Assembly: GCA_000611775.1 (NCBI GenBank)
Contig: KK106982.1
Location: forward strand, 124,001 to 188,000
Direction of reading: 5' to 3'
DNA from: Umbilicaria muhlenbergii
Taxonomy: Eukaryota; Ascomycota; Lecanoromycetes; Umbilicariales; Umbilicariaceae
Length of the DNA stretch: 64,000 nucleotides
Each line of letters begins with the position of its first letter. Position 1 is the stretch's first letter. This document shows, piece by piece, positions 1-11,978 of this stretch. The translations under genes were made by a program, and so were the position numbers. The notes under the pieces were generated by a model. It was given only the letters and a program-made list of their open reading frames with translations. It ran no database searches and was not told the origin of the DNA.

Positions 1-3000
1 AGTGAAGGATCCTCAGGTGAAATGATGCACAACATCAACAACAAGATCATGCAAGTGAGATGACAGCAAGATGAACTTCTTAAGTAATAAAAGCTGCAGC
101 AGCTCTGAATGAAAGTTCTGACATTAAAAATCAACCTACTCAAAGATCCTGCTACTCATGTTGATACCTCAGCTGAGAGATTTCTTAACTTTATGAATGC
201 TGAGTTTATAATGAGCAAGCGCCGCGCTGATGAAATGCTGTCAATATGAAATGTATGATTAAGGATTCAGGCAAAGGAGTTGCCACTATATCATGATAAA
301 AACATGAAAGAGCACCTGAATTGAATGTGAGATGCAAGAAATACCTTTTATTTTAACTCAGCTGATTTCCCTCATGAGGAGGATAAGATGATTTACATCA
401 TGTAATATTTAAAGGATGAATCAAAGGAGATGTGACTGTAAGATGATAAGATTAAAGATTATTTCACTGTTACCTGAGATGATTTTATGAAATTCTTACT
501 CAACATTATCAAGGACCCTGTGAATCATCAACTTCACATTATTCAACTGTATAACAATGCTGTTCAACTACCTCATTAATCAGTTCAAGCTTTTGATAAT
601 TATTTAAGCACCTTGAAAGCTCAGTTACCTCTCTACAGTGAAAAGCACATGAGGACTCACTTCTTCATAAAATTAAAGCCTGAGGTTCATGCAACCTTGA
701 TGAATTATCAGGACTTACTCATAACTTAAAAGAGAATCATCATCTTGATCACATGCCTGAAGAATAACCTACATTTGAGAGATGTCATGAAATCAAAAGC
801 AAATCTTAATATAACAGTTATCTTTAGCTGCAAACTTGAGTCATCATTGAAGCCTGCAAAGAATAAGGATCATAAGCCTGATGAGGGCAAGATGAAGAGC
901 AAGTGAGATAATAAATATGAAAGCAGATCAGTGAAGGCTCTTGAAATAAAAAACTTGTCACACATGACTTGTTAAAATTATAATCAGAAGGGACATTATT
1001 CCCCTGATTATTCACAGCCTGTGAAAAACTCAGACCTGAATAAGACTTCAGTTGCAGCTGTTTCAGCATTAAAAAATGAAAATGCTTCAGTGAAAGCTTC
1101 ATGCTGCTGAAGCGCTGAACAAAAGTAGCCTTGAAGTTTAATTTAATTGTTGATGAACAAGTTCTTCACAATGATGATGTCATACTCATGCAAGCCTTAT
1201 TGAACACGGGAGCTGAAGTCAATGTGATTTTGCAACATTTCATTATTGAGCATCAATTAACTCATATGAAGGGCTTGTTGCCTCAACCTTAATTCTTGAA
1301 TGATCAGAAGGCTTACTGCTTCAGTGTTTATCATGTGCATTATCAGCTTATTGACAGTTGAGGATAATTTCATGAATGTGAACATGTGTTCTACACATTG
1401 AATAAGTCAGGATCACCCCTTATCCTTGAATTTTTCACATTGAAGACTGAACATGTGTGAATTGACTGTGAAATGAAGGTGTGACACTTCAACATTAAGA
1501 AGCAGCTTATCAAGTTACAGTCATCTGATAAATTCATAAGAAAGATTCAAGATCACTCTGCTGTTTACACTGTGATATGAGTCAGTCTGAGTGATGATGC
1601 TGCATCAGAGGTGCGCATATAAAGCATTAAAATAACACAAGCTTTACCTGAGGAGTACATTAATTATGTGAATGTGTTCTCAACAGAGAATGCTGACCTC
1701 CTTTCACCTCACAAGATCAGTGATCATGCAATTAACCTGAACAGCACAGATTCATCTTATGACTCTTTGTATAACCTCTTCAATACTGAATTAGGGATGC
1801 TATGAGAATACTTGAATGACACCTTAATGAAAGGTTGAATCTGTCATTTCATGAGCTCTGCAGGGGCACTCATCTTTTTTGTTTCAAAAAAAGATGAAGG
1901 GCTGCAGTTATGTGTTGATTATCAAGGGTTGAACAAGGTGATCATCAAGAACAGGCACTCATTACCTCTTATAAGTGAAATGTTGAATCAGCTTAGTGAA
2001 GTCAAGTTATTTATGAAGTTAAATTTGAAGAATGCTTATCACTGTATCTGCATCAAGAAGGGTGATGAGTGAAAAACAGTGTTTCACACACATTACAGTC
2101 ACTTTGAGTATATGATCATGTCTTTCAGATTGGTCAACACTTCAGCTATGTTTCAGGTTTACATCAATCAAGCATTAACAGAGCTTGTGAATGTCTTTTG
2201 TGTTGTTTATTTAAATGACATTCTTATATACTCAGAATCATCAGCGCAACACTAAGAGCATGTTAAACAGGTGTTAGACTGACTTCATTGATTTCAACTT
2301 TATGTGAACCTTAAGAAGTGTGAATTCTTCATTATCAAGGTGAAATTCCTAGGGTTTATTATCACAACTGAAGGCGTAGCCATGAATTCATGATGAGTGA
2401 ACATCATACAGGACTGATCAATATCAAGGACTTTTCAAGAAGTACAAGTCTTCCTGAGCTTTGCAAACTTTTATAGACGCTTTATTAAGTGCTATTCACA
2501 AGTTGTGACCCTCTTGACAAACCTTATGAAAGGTAGCAAGAATGAAAAGAAGTCTGAGCCTTTTAAATTCTCAAGTGATGCAAAAAAGGTGTTTGATCAT
2601 CTTCATGAGACTTTTACAACAACATCTATCCTGGTTCACTTTGATCTGAAGTTATGAATACAGGTGAAAACTGATGTGTTAATTATTGAGCTCACTGGCA
2701 TCCTGTCTCAGCTGTTGATTAATGAGCAGTGACATTTAATTACATTCTGATTAAAAAAGCTGTCTTCTTCAGAGACTTGATATAAAACTCATGATCAAGA
2801 GCTTCTTGTCATCATTATGATGTTTAAACACTGACGTCACTACCTTGAAGGCAGTTGTCATATCATAAAGATATTGACTGATCATAACAATCTATGAGGA
2901 TTTATGAACGTGAAGGAATTAAATGATAAGCAAGCATGATGAGCAATGAAGCTCACTGCTTTTGATTTTAATATCTTGCATCAGTCTGAAAAGACCAACC

Positions 3001-5808
3001 CCGCTGATGCATTGTTGAGGTGACCAGACTACAGGGATGTTGAAAAGGTGAGTGAAATTATGAAGAAATTACTCTCAACACTTCAGAGAAAGTTAATCAC
3101 TCTTGTGAACATATTCTCACTCAAATATACCTCTATTGTGAGGCAGTTGCTCACAGGAGTGAAGAGAATGACTGAGATTAAAGATCTTAAACTTCAAAAA
3201 GAATGTTGAAGAAGTGATGATAAAACATCTGCTTATGATGACTGTGACATAACTGTGAAACAGCTTAACCCTGTCACTGAAACTGTTGATTGCAAACAAC
3301 TCATTTCACATGTGATGATAAGAGATCTTGCCATTCATGAAACAGCTGATGAAAGCTTGAGTTTACCCTTAAGAGATTTAATTCAAACTCTACAAAATGA
3401 TGATTCATTTGTAGAAGTGACACACAACACTGATTGTACATCAGTGAAATGCAAGATTAAAGTTGAAAGTCTTTGAAGATTTGACTCTGAAGACCTTCTG
3501 TTTTATGAGGAACAAATATACATTCTGAAAGAAAAGTCAGTAAGAGCAGAGATCTTGAAACATCATCATGATGATGCCTTGACAGGGCATTTCAGGGTAG
3601 AAAGAACTCTTAAATTAATTGACTGCAAATATTATTAAATTGATATGAGTTGAGATGTCAAAGATTATGTTGCATCATGTGACATCTGTCAAAGAGTGAA
3701 AGTGCTTAAACATCATCTTTATGATGAGCTACAGGCGCTGCCTTAGTCAGAAGGATCATGACAGCAAGTCACAATGAATTTTATCACTGACTTGCTGCTG
3801 AGCAAGCACAGAGGTTGCGTGTATGATGTGATCTTAATGATTATGAATCAATATATGAAAATGACTCAGTATATTCAAATCATGAAAACAGTTACAGCAA
3901 CAGAGTTGAGTGACTTGTTTTATGAGGAAATAATATGCTGATTCAATGTACTGAAAGAGGCTGTCTCTGATTAAGGATCAGTTTTCACAAGCACTTTCTG
4001 ATCAGAGATGTGTTACTATTTAAGAATGAAGCATCAACTAAGCACTGCTTTTCACCTGCAAATGAATGAACAGACAGAATGACAGAATTAAATCTTAAAA
4101 CATTACCTTCATTATTATTGCTCAGATGAACAAGACAACTGAATGAACCTTTTACTTCTGACAGAATTCACTTACAACAATGAAACACAGGCATCAATAA
4201 GGTGCAGCTCTTTTTATGTCATGTATGCTTATCATTCAGAAGTAAGATTTGAAGTTGAGGATGACTTCAGAAAAAAAAGAGTACCTGCAGTCAAAGATCA
4301 GATGAAATGATTTCATGACATATAAAAAGCACTGTCACAATGATGAGAAAATGTAGTTAATTCTCAGGCAAAATACTATGATGTCAAACATAAACTCAAG
4401 ACTTATAATGTGAGAGACTTGATAATGTTATTCATAAAGAACTTATGACAGAAGCGCCTGAGCAGAAAACTGTTTCACAAATTTATTAAATCATTTCAGG
4501 TTGAAGACTTAATAGGAAAGCAGGCTTACAGGTTAACTTTACTGCTCATTTATTAAATTCATAATGTCTTTCACATCTTTTACCTGAAGTCATATCAGTG
4601 CAGAGCTGATGATGACTTCAAATCATTACTGTCACCTCTGAAGCTAATTGACAATGAAGAAGAATATGAGATTGAAGAGATTTTAAATCACTGAAAATTC
4701 AGGAACAAAATCCTGTACAAAGTGAAATGAAAGAGTTGATCAGAAGAATATAATCAATGAATGTTAAAAAAGGACTTAAAAGGTGTGCAGAAAATGTGCA
4801 CAATCTTCAACAACAAATTAAAAGGGCGCAGGAAGAAGTGATTTAAGAAGATTTAATTAACATCATAAAAACACTCTTTCCTGATTTTCCTCAAGGGGTT
4901 TTACAGATTTTATTAAGGCCTTATAAGTGATCTACAGCAAGGGTCAAGGGTGACAAGTTCATTAAGAAAGGTGAATCATCAGGAAAACACATGAGAATCA
5001 TAATATTATTATCACTGCCGCGGTGAACCAAAGCAGGCAAAAGGAACTATCATACAAGATCAGCAAAACATCAGTAAAAAATAATTTACTCATCATCATC
5101 ATCCTCATCTTCCTTTATATCTTCTTCATTTTCTCTTGATTCCTCTGACCCCTTTGACTCCTCAAACAGAGAGAAGTCCTCATCATCATCATCATCATCA
5201 TTGTTGACAATGGCAGGCAAACACTTTTAAAATAAGATGCACATTAGCTGATCATAACTGTCACCTCAGGGGTGAAGAGAAGAGGATTAAACTGAATATC
5301 ACATGATATTCAGGATACCTTTAAGCATGTTGTTGCTGCACTTAATCTGCTTAAGCAGCAGGAGACTGACCTCAACAGCAGACTTCAATTTGAACAGCTT
5401 TTGATGACAGTCAGCAACACAAAGATGTGCTGTAATCTTCTTGTTATAACACTTTTGACGCGCCTTGTGGGCGGTCAGGAGGGCAGGTGAAAGAGTGTTG
5501 ATATTAATCCTGTTGATCAAGCAGATCAATGTGTTCATCTTGTGCATGAACTGCACAAGGACCTTGAATCATCAGTGAAGTACAACAAGTGAGCATGTTA
5601 AACTTATCAGAAGACAAGCTTTATGAAGGTTGACACAGTATGCACACTTGACATTCACATGAGTATCACAAACCTGCATGATATCTTCAGTGAAACAGTG
5701 ACTGCATCAGAGGCAAAATGATTCAATGAGGCGCACATGAGGGCCTGTGAAGCGCTTGACAATGAGTGAGTGTTATATGATGCCACGCATTAATCACACA
5801 TGTGCAGA

Positions 5809-6124
5809 TGTCAGGGCCACCATATATAATAATATGACAGTATGACAGTACAACAGTATGACAGTATGACAGTATGACAGTATGACAGTATGACAGTATG
5901 ACAGTACATCACTATAACTCACTTATATGATGACTCAGTGAGTAGCGCCTTGGCATTAAGTGAAAACTCTTCACAAGGAGGTTCAGAAACCTGCTTCCTC
6001 AGTAATCAGTTTTGCCACTGAATAGAAGACGTATAACCACTGCATTGACCCTATCATGACTTTTGCCTATGACACCCTGTTCAAACACCACTACGACGCT
6101 CTGTCATACACTCCACCTCTTACA
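5809..6124 (+). mobile_element. Solo LTR (family of element C) nested in element A
   Basis: This 316-bp unit begins TGTCAGGG and ends CTCTTACA. It is clearly the same LTR family as the two 283-bp LTRs at 36573 and 44638. It is flanked by a perfect 5-bp target duplication, GCAGA, at 5804-5808 and 6125-6129. That marks a full insertion later reduced to one LTR by recombination. It is longer than its relatives mainly because of an expanded TATGACAG-type microsatellite at about 5832-5908. It lies between the chromodomain end and the 3' LTR of element A, so it arrived after A. Confidence 0.93.
5832..5908. repeat. TATGACAG microsatellite inside the solo LTR
   Basis: About nine near-perfect 8-9 bp units of the TATGACAG type occur in a row. 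The two LTRs of element C carry only short AGTACGACAC-type units at the same place. The tract therefore expanded, and lost CpGs, after the copies separated. Confidence 0.85.
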
Positions 6125-6532
6125 GCAGAGCCTGTTTCTCTGACTTACAAGCATGATGGCTGGTGTTGCAGTGATGAAGAAGGTGTGATTTGAGGATGTG
6201 TAAATGATGTTGCAGTGATGCATCACTGCTCTCACAAAAGTTGATGGTAGAAGGTTGAGGAGTTGATAATATTTATACCCTGAGGCTCTTGTTGTGATAT
6301 CACCGCCTGTGACCTGAGTAGCGCTATCATAGCACTGTCATGACTTCACTGCTGTGACTTCACTGCCGCCGCTTCACTCCTCAGGGTTTTCACATTCATG
6401 TGATTAGCTCACCTCACTATCACCTCACTTAGTCAGCGCCGGCGCCGTGTCACCAGTTCAACAGTTAACTGAGCCTTTCAATGATCACTCACCTTTCTGC
6501 GCCGGAGGGCTGACGCATAGGGGGGAGGCAAT

Positions 6533-6760
6533 TGTCATGAGTTAATGACAATTCAGAACTTGCATAGGGTGTGCGCCCTACAAGTGACTTGACAGTGTTA
6601 ATGAGTCACATGAAAACTCTGCACTGCTTGATCTCATCTTCATTCCTTAGTTATTAGTTCTATATAGTTAAGATCATATAACCTCTATACATCTATATCT
6701 CACGCTGTCACATACCTCAACTATACTTCCCTTTCTAGTAAGGGACGCTATAGTCTTACA
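6533..6760 (+). repeat. 3' LTR of element A
   Basis: This 228-bp unit begins TGTCATGA and ends GTCTTACA, directly after a G-rich polypurine tract, as expected for a 3' LTR. The next five bases are AGAAG, which should be the right-hand target duplication. Its partner would lie left of the window and cannot be checked here. Confidence 0.7.
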
Positions 6761-7652
6761 AGAAGGTTCAGCAGCAGCAGTGAAGAAGAAGAAGATTCTG
6801 CTGTGAAGACAAGTCAACTGCAGAGGAGGTGATTCAGCAGTGAAGATAATTCAGGTGAAGAGTCTCATCAGGAATGAGGAAGAGAAAGTGCAGTTGAAAT
6901 ACACTCACAGTTGAAACACAGTCATCAATAGAAAAAGGCTTTGAATCAAAATGATTCAAAAAACAACAAATCTGATGAAAATTTACTTCTCCTAGTCAAT
7001 GTTCTGCAGCACATTCAGAGGGTGTATGAGCTCAAGACATGATTAATGAAGAAAGAAAGAAAGAAGGCAGGATCATAACAGTAATAATAATTATAAAAGC
7101 GGTCAAAGGCAGTGAAATGCTGATATAAAAACAGCTAAAACTGCTCATTTTAAAATCAGTAGCAACAGCGCCTCCAGAAACAGCAACATCACATGTGAAA
7201 AGCATGTATGATCATAGATGACTATCAATCAATGCAGTTTGTATGAGATTTATATAGAAATTCTATAATTGAATGTCAAAAGCACTATTCTGAAACTGCA
7301 TGCTCATGCATGCACATGCATGATGGTGCGCTTGGCGCCTTGTGTAACAAGAAAGTTTATACATGAATTTTCATCATGTTGCTGCTGACTTCTTTTCTGC
7401 TTAATCAGTAAGCAAGCTCATGCCTCAAGCAATCACAGTGAGTTCTGAGATTGAGGCATGTTGTTATACAATAAAGAAAAAAGGGTTTAAGGTTGTTGAT
7501 TGATTCTCTAAATCCTAAAGTTCCAAATTCTCATTTTCTGATTTTTCATTTTCGCCAAATCCCAAATTCCCATTTTTCATTTTTGCCAAATCAATTTTCT
7601 ATTTTGGTACTTTGTCACGTATCGTCTGCTGTAGTACTTTGTAAAAGTATCA
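6761..7652. other. AT-rich stretch without a supported gene
   Basis: About 890 bp lie between element A and the deleted MULE. I see no protein family in any frame. The left part is purine-rich (GAAGAAGAAG-type) and the right part is pyrimidine-rich, with AAATTC/TTTTTC runs. There is one neat 9-bp stem, ATGCCTCAA at 7420-7428 and TTGAGGCAT at 7451-7459, around a 22-nt loop. It may be the decayed target into which element A inserted. Confidence 0.5.
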
Positions 7653-8710
7653 GCAAATATCTCCTGAGTACTCTCTTTTTTTTTTTTTTCCAGGGAGTAC
7701 CCCTTTTTGACTGTATATCACGGGAGTACCCCCTCACTAAAAATTACACGCCTGTGCAGTCTAACAGCCAAATTCATTATGGGAGAAGCTTGACAGTGGG
7801 AATCTTCATTGAGCTCATTCAGTTGAATAGGAGGCATGACTCACTCATATGTCTTTCTATAGGAGTCTATAGAGTAGGTATGACTTGCATAAAGCTCCCT
7901 TTTCAGCCTCTGTTCTCAACATACTTGCAGAGCATGTTGACAGGGTAATTGATGATTCTGAAACTCAAGGCAAGTGCACTCCTTCTTTCCTAAGTTCACT
8001 AAATAGGATGCGTCAGTAGGGGATGTCATCAGGACAATCAGGGCATCAGAGTCTGTGACATAATTTTTGTCAGATTGCTCTCACTCCTTCTTCAGGTGCT
8101 TAAGGGCATAATCTGTGATTCTGATAGTGATATGCTGACAGGACTGTTGATCATAGATCTTCTGCATAACCCTCATTCAGACAGAGGCTAGAAGCTCAAG
8201 AGCAGGCTTCTCATGAGCTTCAAGTCAATAACAGTTGATGAACTCAACAATGTTGGATGTAGTAAATCCATATCAAGGGCGTGGAAAAGTATGCTTTGCT
8301 CAGCGTTCCTTTGAAATTCCCTTGATATACAGTGCACAGACAGCCGACTCATCTTCAATCTTTCTCATAATTTCATCGAATAAACCCCTGGATTTGGCCA
8401 CGACTGCTTGGCGGAATAGAAGCACACATTTCTTTGAGAACTTGAGCCCTAGGTTCTCCGCAATATCAAGTGCAGGCTTCATGGATTAGCGGCAGTGACT
8501 GCGGGGTTTAATTCAAGGGGGGAGTACTCCCCTGATATATTATTTCTTTAAGCGGGACTAGCGGCAGCGACAGCGGGGTTTAATTCAGGGGGGGTAACAC
8601 CCCCGATATAACTCAACTTGGGAGGGGGGGGGTTACTCCCGCGATATACAGTCAAAAAGGGGTACTCCCCGGAAAGAAAAAAAAAAAGGGGGTACTCGGG
8701 GGATATTTGC
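7653..8710 (-). mobile_element. Internally deleted MULE with ~80-bp inverted ends
   Basis: The ends at 7653-7733 and 8629-8710 are inverted copies sharing GCAAATATC, a poly-T tract, CCCTTTTTGACTGTATATC and GGGAGTA. Between them the minus strand encodes the C-terminal half of a Mutator-like transposase. It contains a WAK-FPRP-YGFTTSNIVE-type stretch near 8240-8310 and a SWIM zinc finger at about 7930-7981 (CTC then CQH). The DDE catalytic half is missing, so this is a non-autonomous deletion derivative. The frame shifts just before the SWIM finger, and TGA stands at several likely Trp positions. A clear target duplication was not found. The right end lies about 110 bp upstream of the pterin dehydratase start. 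Confidence 0.8.
8485..8625. repeat. Two ~71-bp tandem copies inside the MULE end
   Basis: TAGCGGCAGTGACTGCGGGG near 8487 and TAGCGGCAGCGACAGCGGGG near 8558 start two tandem units. Each runs on through GTTTAATTCA and a G-run into a GATATA motif. The first unit includes the palindrome GGGGAGTACTCCCC at 8520-8533. Such subterminal repetition is usual near MULE ends. Confidence 0.7.
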
Positions 8711-8823
8711 CGGTAATTTGCACCCGATCCATTATCCACTGTACGGTCAGCAGCATCTGCTTCCTCAATTCCTGGAACAAAGAAATAGGACGAACACTTG
8801 TTGACCTTTCCATTGATGACATC

Positions 8824-9417
8824 ATGCTCGTCCGTGCTGTCCGGCCGCTGGTGTGCTCCCACATTACCCCGCTTCCCATCTTTCGAACACGTCAGGGTTT
8901 GACCAATTTCATCGCATCAGAGCAACAGTCAATCATCTCAATCATGCAACCGAAGATTAGTGAAGGGCAGGACGAGAGTAGGGTGAGAGCAGAGGCGACG
9001 GCTTTGCTCAAAAATGGATGGAGATTGGATGATGAAGAAATGGGTGTCAAAAAGACATACAATTTCAAAACCTACACAAAGGCTCTAGTAATTAGCATAA
9101 CCTGCGCTTTAAGAGCTCAAACTGACACTCTTCAGGACTTCCTCCATACCATAGGGGTGAGAAGTAAATCGAAGAACCACCATTCAGTAATGATCATCGT
9201 AAGATTCACCTTGTTCCCGCAATGTCTTAAACTAGGCTTAGATTTCCTTCAGCAAACAGGTTCTGTCGATGTGCACTGGACGACACACCATCCACGTGGT
9301 CTCTCGGATAAGGATACATTTATGGCGAGATACTGCGACGAGCAAGCAGGCCTAGTTGGAACAGTGGATAAGAGCAAGGCCCAGAAGTGTCGCCCTTCCT
9401 CATCTTTACATATGTGA
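8824..9417 (+). CDS. Pterin-4a-carbinolamine dehydratase (PCD/DCoH family)
   Basis: PCD dehydrates 4a-hydroxytetrahydropterins, recycling the pterin cofactor of aromatic amino-acid hydroxylases; DCoH homologues can also act in transcription. Predicted exons are 8824-9087, 9136-9198 and 9253-9417, with GT..AG introns of 48 and 54 nt, giving 163 aa. Core motifs are NGW at the start of the fold, YNFKTYTKAL followed by DFLHT across intron 1, KNHH (catalytic His pair), then VHWTTH and GLSDKD. The R-rich first ~35 residues could be a mitochondrial presequence. ATG 8824 was chosen as the first ATG after the MULE; ATG 8944 is the alternative. Both introns lack in-frame stops, so the unspliced frame is also open. 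CpGs are kept and no stop interrupts it, unlike neighbouring repeats. Confidence 0.82.
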   Translation: MLVRAVRPLVCSHITPLPIFRTRQGLTNFIASEQQSIISIMQPKISEGQDESRVRAEATALLKNGWRLDDEEMGVKKTYNFKTYTKALVISITCALRAQTDTLQDFLHTIGVRSKSKNHHSVMIIVRFTLFPQCLKLGLDFLQQTGSVDVHWTTHHPRGLSDKDTFMARYCDEQAGLVGTVDKSKAQKCRPSSSLHM

Positions 9418-9667
9418 AATAGATACAGATATGTACTTGAAGGATAAATCTTCAATACCATACATATATCATTTTTTACTCAATGAGCCAGTGGTCATCT
9501 ACTTTACTTATAAAGTTGTGCTAGTTGAAGTGATTGAACAGGGCAGGAATAAGACGTGAACGCCTACCAAGATATGACCAGCAATTGAGACCTATACGAC
9601 TTCTCAACCGCTCCGAGGACTTTTCTCAGCTCATGTTATGAATAGCTCTTTGCAGACAACGCTTGTC

Positions 9668-10652
9668 TTACGAGAGTGATGGCTTGTCCCATGGTATGTT
9701 GGCTGCTCTGACTGCTGCAAAGACATGAGGCTGGAGACATGACCCTTGAGGCTTAGGCGGCAAGAATGGATGCTGGCGTGATGATGTCAGTACACTTTAT
9801 TGAAGGGAATTTGGAAGACTCACGGTCATTAGTTGAGGTAAAGGATGGTGTTGCGTTGCAGTGAGGAAGTCTTTGATACCTGATTCGTCTCTCCACTTCT
9901 CTGGCTCCTTTAGAACTGCTGAAGAGGGGTTCAGAATGCTTGTCACCGGTTCCATGAGTTCGATCATAATCGACCCAACGCGCTTTATGTCAGCCAGCCC
10001 TCTCTCAGGTGAGAAAATCCTTTGCTCGAGAATTAAGTCTGCTATATTAACTATGCTACGCGGTCAGCCTCTCCACTCGACCTCAAACGCTTGGGAATTT
10101 ACCGATCTTGATCTTTCCTTTTTGGTTCAGGAGGACGTTGCTGCAGCTGAGAGTGCCATGATAGAGTGAAAGCTGTTCATGGATGTAGGAGAGGCCATCA
10201 ATCAGCTGTCACTTTCCGGTCAGTAACTGTCAGATATCTTCTTCACAATCACTTACCTCTTTGCAGATTGCCGTGATCTCGAAGGCCTGCAATGGACCTC
10301 CAGTTACTGCTACGATGTGCTTTAAAGACACGTCCATTTGCTCATAAATGATTACAATATCGTCATCACCTTCCAAAAACATGTCTTTGATGTTGACAAG
10401 ATGATCGCTCGTGAAATCCGCCACCTGCTTCACAGGGTCGTGATCAGTTCTTTTCACGCGTTTGATCACCACAAAGGCCCTATCTTTCATATTGTCACGG
10501 GCGATTATAGCCGGGCCAGCTTGATTTAAAGGCATGAATGTATGGTATGATGTTCTGCTTTTATGGCGCACGACCTGCGTGAAATTGTGATTTTCAGCTG
10601 TCACTGCCTGTGGCTTGCTTGGACTGAGTGACACTGATTTCAACCCAGACAT
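9668..10652 (-). CDS. Kinase-fold protein, probable pseudokinase
   Basis: Four exons (10257-10652, 10103-10205, 9824-10041, 9668-9772) are joined by GT..AG introns of 51, 61 and 51 nt into a clean 273-aa frame. The N-lobe is recognisable: VVIKRVKR (beta-3 lysine) near residue 63, then the hinge stretch IVIIYEQMDVSLKHI. In the C-lobe the usual HRD catalytic loop reads YHGTLSCSN and the DFG position reads ADL, so phosphotransfer is unlikely. The end HPFLPP fits the usual kinase C-lobe tail. The glycine loop is weak. This belongs to a loosely defined family of fungal kinase-like proteins often found among repeats; its substrate and role are unknown. It is remarkable for being open in a neighbourhood full of broken genes. 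Confidence 0.75.
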
Positions 10653-10986
10653 ATGTTCTAGTTCAAGGTCTCACTTTCAATGCAAGCTTGCTTGGGCCGG
10701 AACTTTTATGGGAAACCTGGTCGCTTGCTCATGAGCTACTTTGCCCGGAAAACAGCGCGGGACCTCACCGTCCATCAGCGTCATTCGATTGAACATGGTT
10801 GGTAGATAATCATCAGCCTCCATTATGTGGTGAGATCTGTCTTATAGTGCTTTTGAGCATCTACTTTAGGCTTTTCTCTCAAGATCCACACGTGGATGCT
10901 TGAAAGCATTCAAAAGTGAGTCGCATTGTTAAATGTACACTGCATCCTCTTTTATGATTGCTTTCCTTCATTCGCTCCGTGAAGAA
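10653..10986. promoter_or_regulatory. Divergent intergenic region
   Basis: This 334-bp spacer lies between the kinase-like gene (minus) and the coiled-coil gene remnant (plus), so it probably held both promoters. I see no clear TATA box or other defined site. Confidence 0.4.
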
Positions 10987-11523
10987 ATGACAGCTGTACC
11001 ACATCATCCAGAGCGACCTCAGCGCCCTAACATGAACACTTCATCGGAGACTATCAATGTCATGCTTTCACCTGAAATGTCGGAAATCTATACCGCTATG
11101 AGCAAATTATGAGACAGCGACGTAAGTACTCTGACTGACCGTGACTGTTGATATGAAGAATGTTTAGATGCACCTTGATTCCTTGAACCGCAAGAAGCAG
11201 GAAGATTGCTGATCATCATTTGATCTTTTGAGACACCGCGGCGCAACATCAAGTCATGATTCATTCAATCTTTCACTAATCTTCTAATTCCGGCAGAGCA
11301 GGCAACATTGATGCGCTGGATGATCAGATTGCAAGGCATGGTGGGACAACCTCATCTTATGAGGAGCTACCTCACCGACTCAGAATTTCTAAGAAACATC
11401 AACCAATGACATCATCAGAATGAGTGATGAAGCTCATTAAGACAAATGGCTTCTTGCTACAGGAGCTAACATATCACAAAGACACTTGAGCGGCTGAGAT
11501 GAGATTTTTGAAGAAAGTAACCA
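10987..11523 (+). pseudogene. Coiled-coil protein gene, 5' part, split by element B
   Basis: A spliced reading frame starts at ATG 10987 and runs to 11523, where Ty3 element B has inserted. It resumes in phase at 18826. Two introns are visible: about 11123-11167 (GTAAGT..TTTAG) and a second ending in GGCAG near 11297. The protein is polar, with the predicted stretches MLSPEMSEIYTAMSKL, ARHGGTTSSYEELPHRL and MKLIKTNGFLLQELTYHKDT, which look helical. I do not recognise a named domain. TGA replaces the expected Trp at several points (for example after MSKL, before SSFDLL and after MTSSE), so the gene was mutated as well as split. The function is unknown. Confidence 0.6.
11519..11523. repeat. Left target-site duplication AACCA of element B
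   Basis: AACCA directly precedes the 5' LTR, and the same five bases follow the 3' LTR at 18821-18825. A 5-bp duplication is typical of Ty3 integrases. Confidence 0.93.
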
Positions 11524-11978
11524 TGTGAGCATCCGGTGTACGGAACTCACCAGGTGCTAGTCCAGAATAGGAAAGGTTATGCTTAGCAACAGCACAGCCT
11601 TGTGAAGGTAACTTTTACTAGTGAATCAACCTCATGAGGGAGCTCAGTCAATAGACATCACTCCCGGCACTTCATGAAAGTGGCTAAAGGAGTTGACATC
11701 ATTGGTGACACCTCACAGAGGTGTGATTCAGCAATGAACATCTCATGAAGGCAGCTTCACTGAGGTGATTGCTTCATGAGACCTTCCTCAGGCAGGCTAG
11801 CTTCAGAAGGGATATATTATGAGGTCAGAGCATGTCTCACTTTCTTTCTTAACAATAATTCTCTACCTACTAGCAATATCATACTATTGTGAATCATCAA
11901 TTATAAGTTTAAGTCACTATTGTCACATAGCTTCATAATTCCTTAGTTAAGATATTACCTCACGGTAGTACGCTTACA
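11524..11978 (+). repeat. 5' LTR of element B
   Basis: 455 bp, starting TGTGAGCATC and ending TACGCTTACA. It is the same length as the 3' copy, differing by transitions only. Confidence 0.95.

Larger units (their letters stand above)
1..6760 (+). mobile_element. Ty3/gypsy chromovirus A, left part outside window
   Basis: This is a fossil LTR retrotransposon of the Ty3/gypsy chromovirus type, reading rightward. The order is gag with a CCHC-like knuckle near 965-1020, an aspartic protease with an NTGA-like core near 1195, reverse transcriptase about 1750-2420, RNase H about 2630-3040, integrase about 3540-4300, and a chromodomain near 4660-4770. RT, RNase H, integrase, chromodomain in that order define the chromoviruses. 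A long 3' untranslated stretch follows, with a purine-rich tract at 6519-6530 just before the 3' LTR. The 5' LTR lies outside the window. The copy is dead: its frames are broken dozens of times and transition-type change is heavy. A solo LTR of another family is nested in its 3' part. Confidence 0.9.

Noticed and set aside
5299-5556. 85-codon minus-strand frame
   Set aside because: It is antisense within the 3' part of Ty3 element A, without family resemblance.
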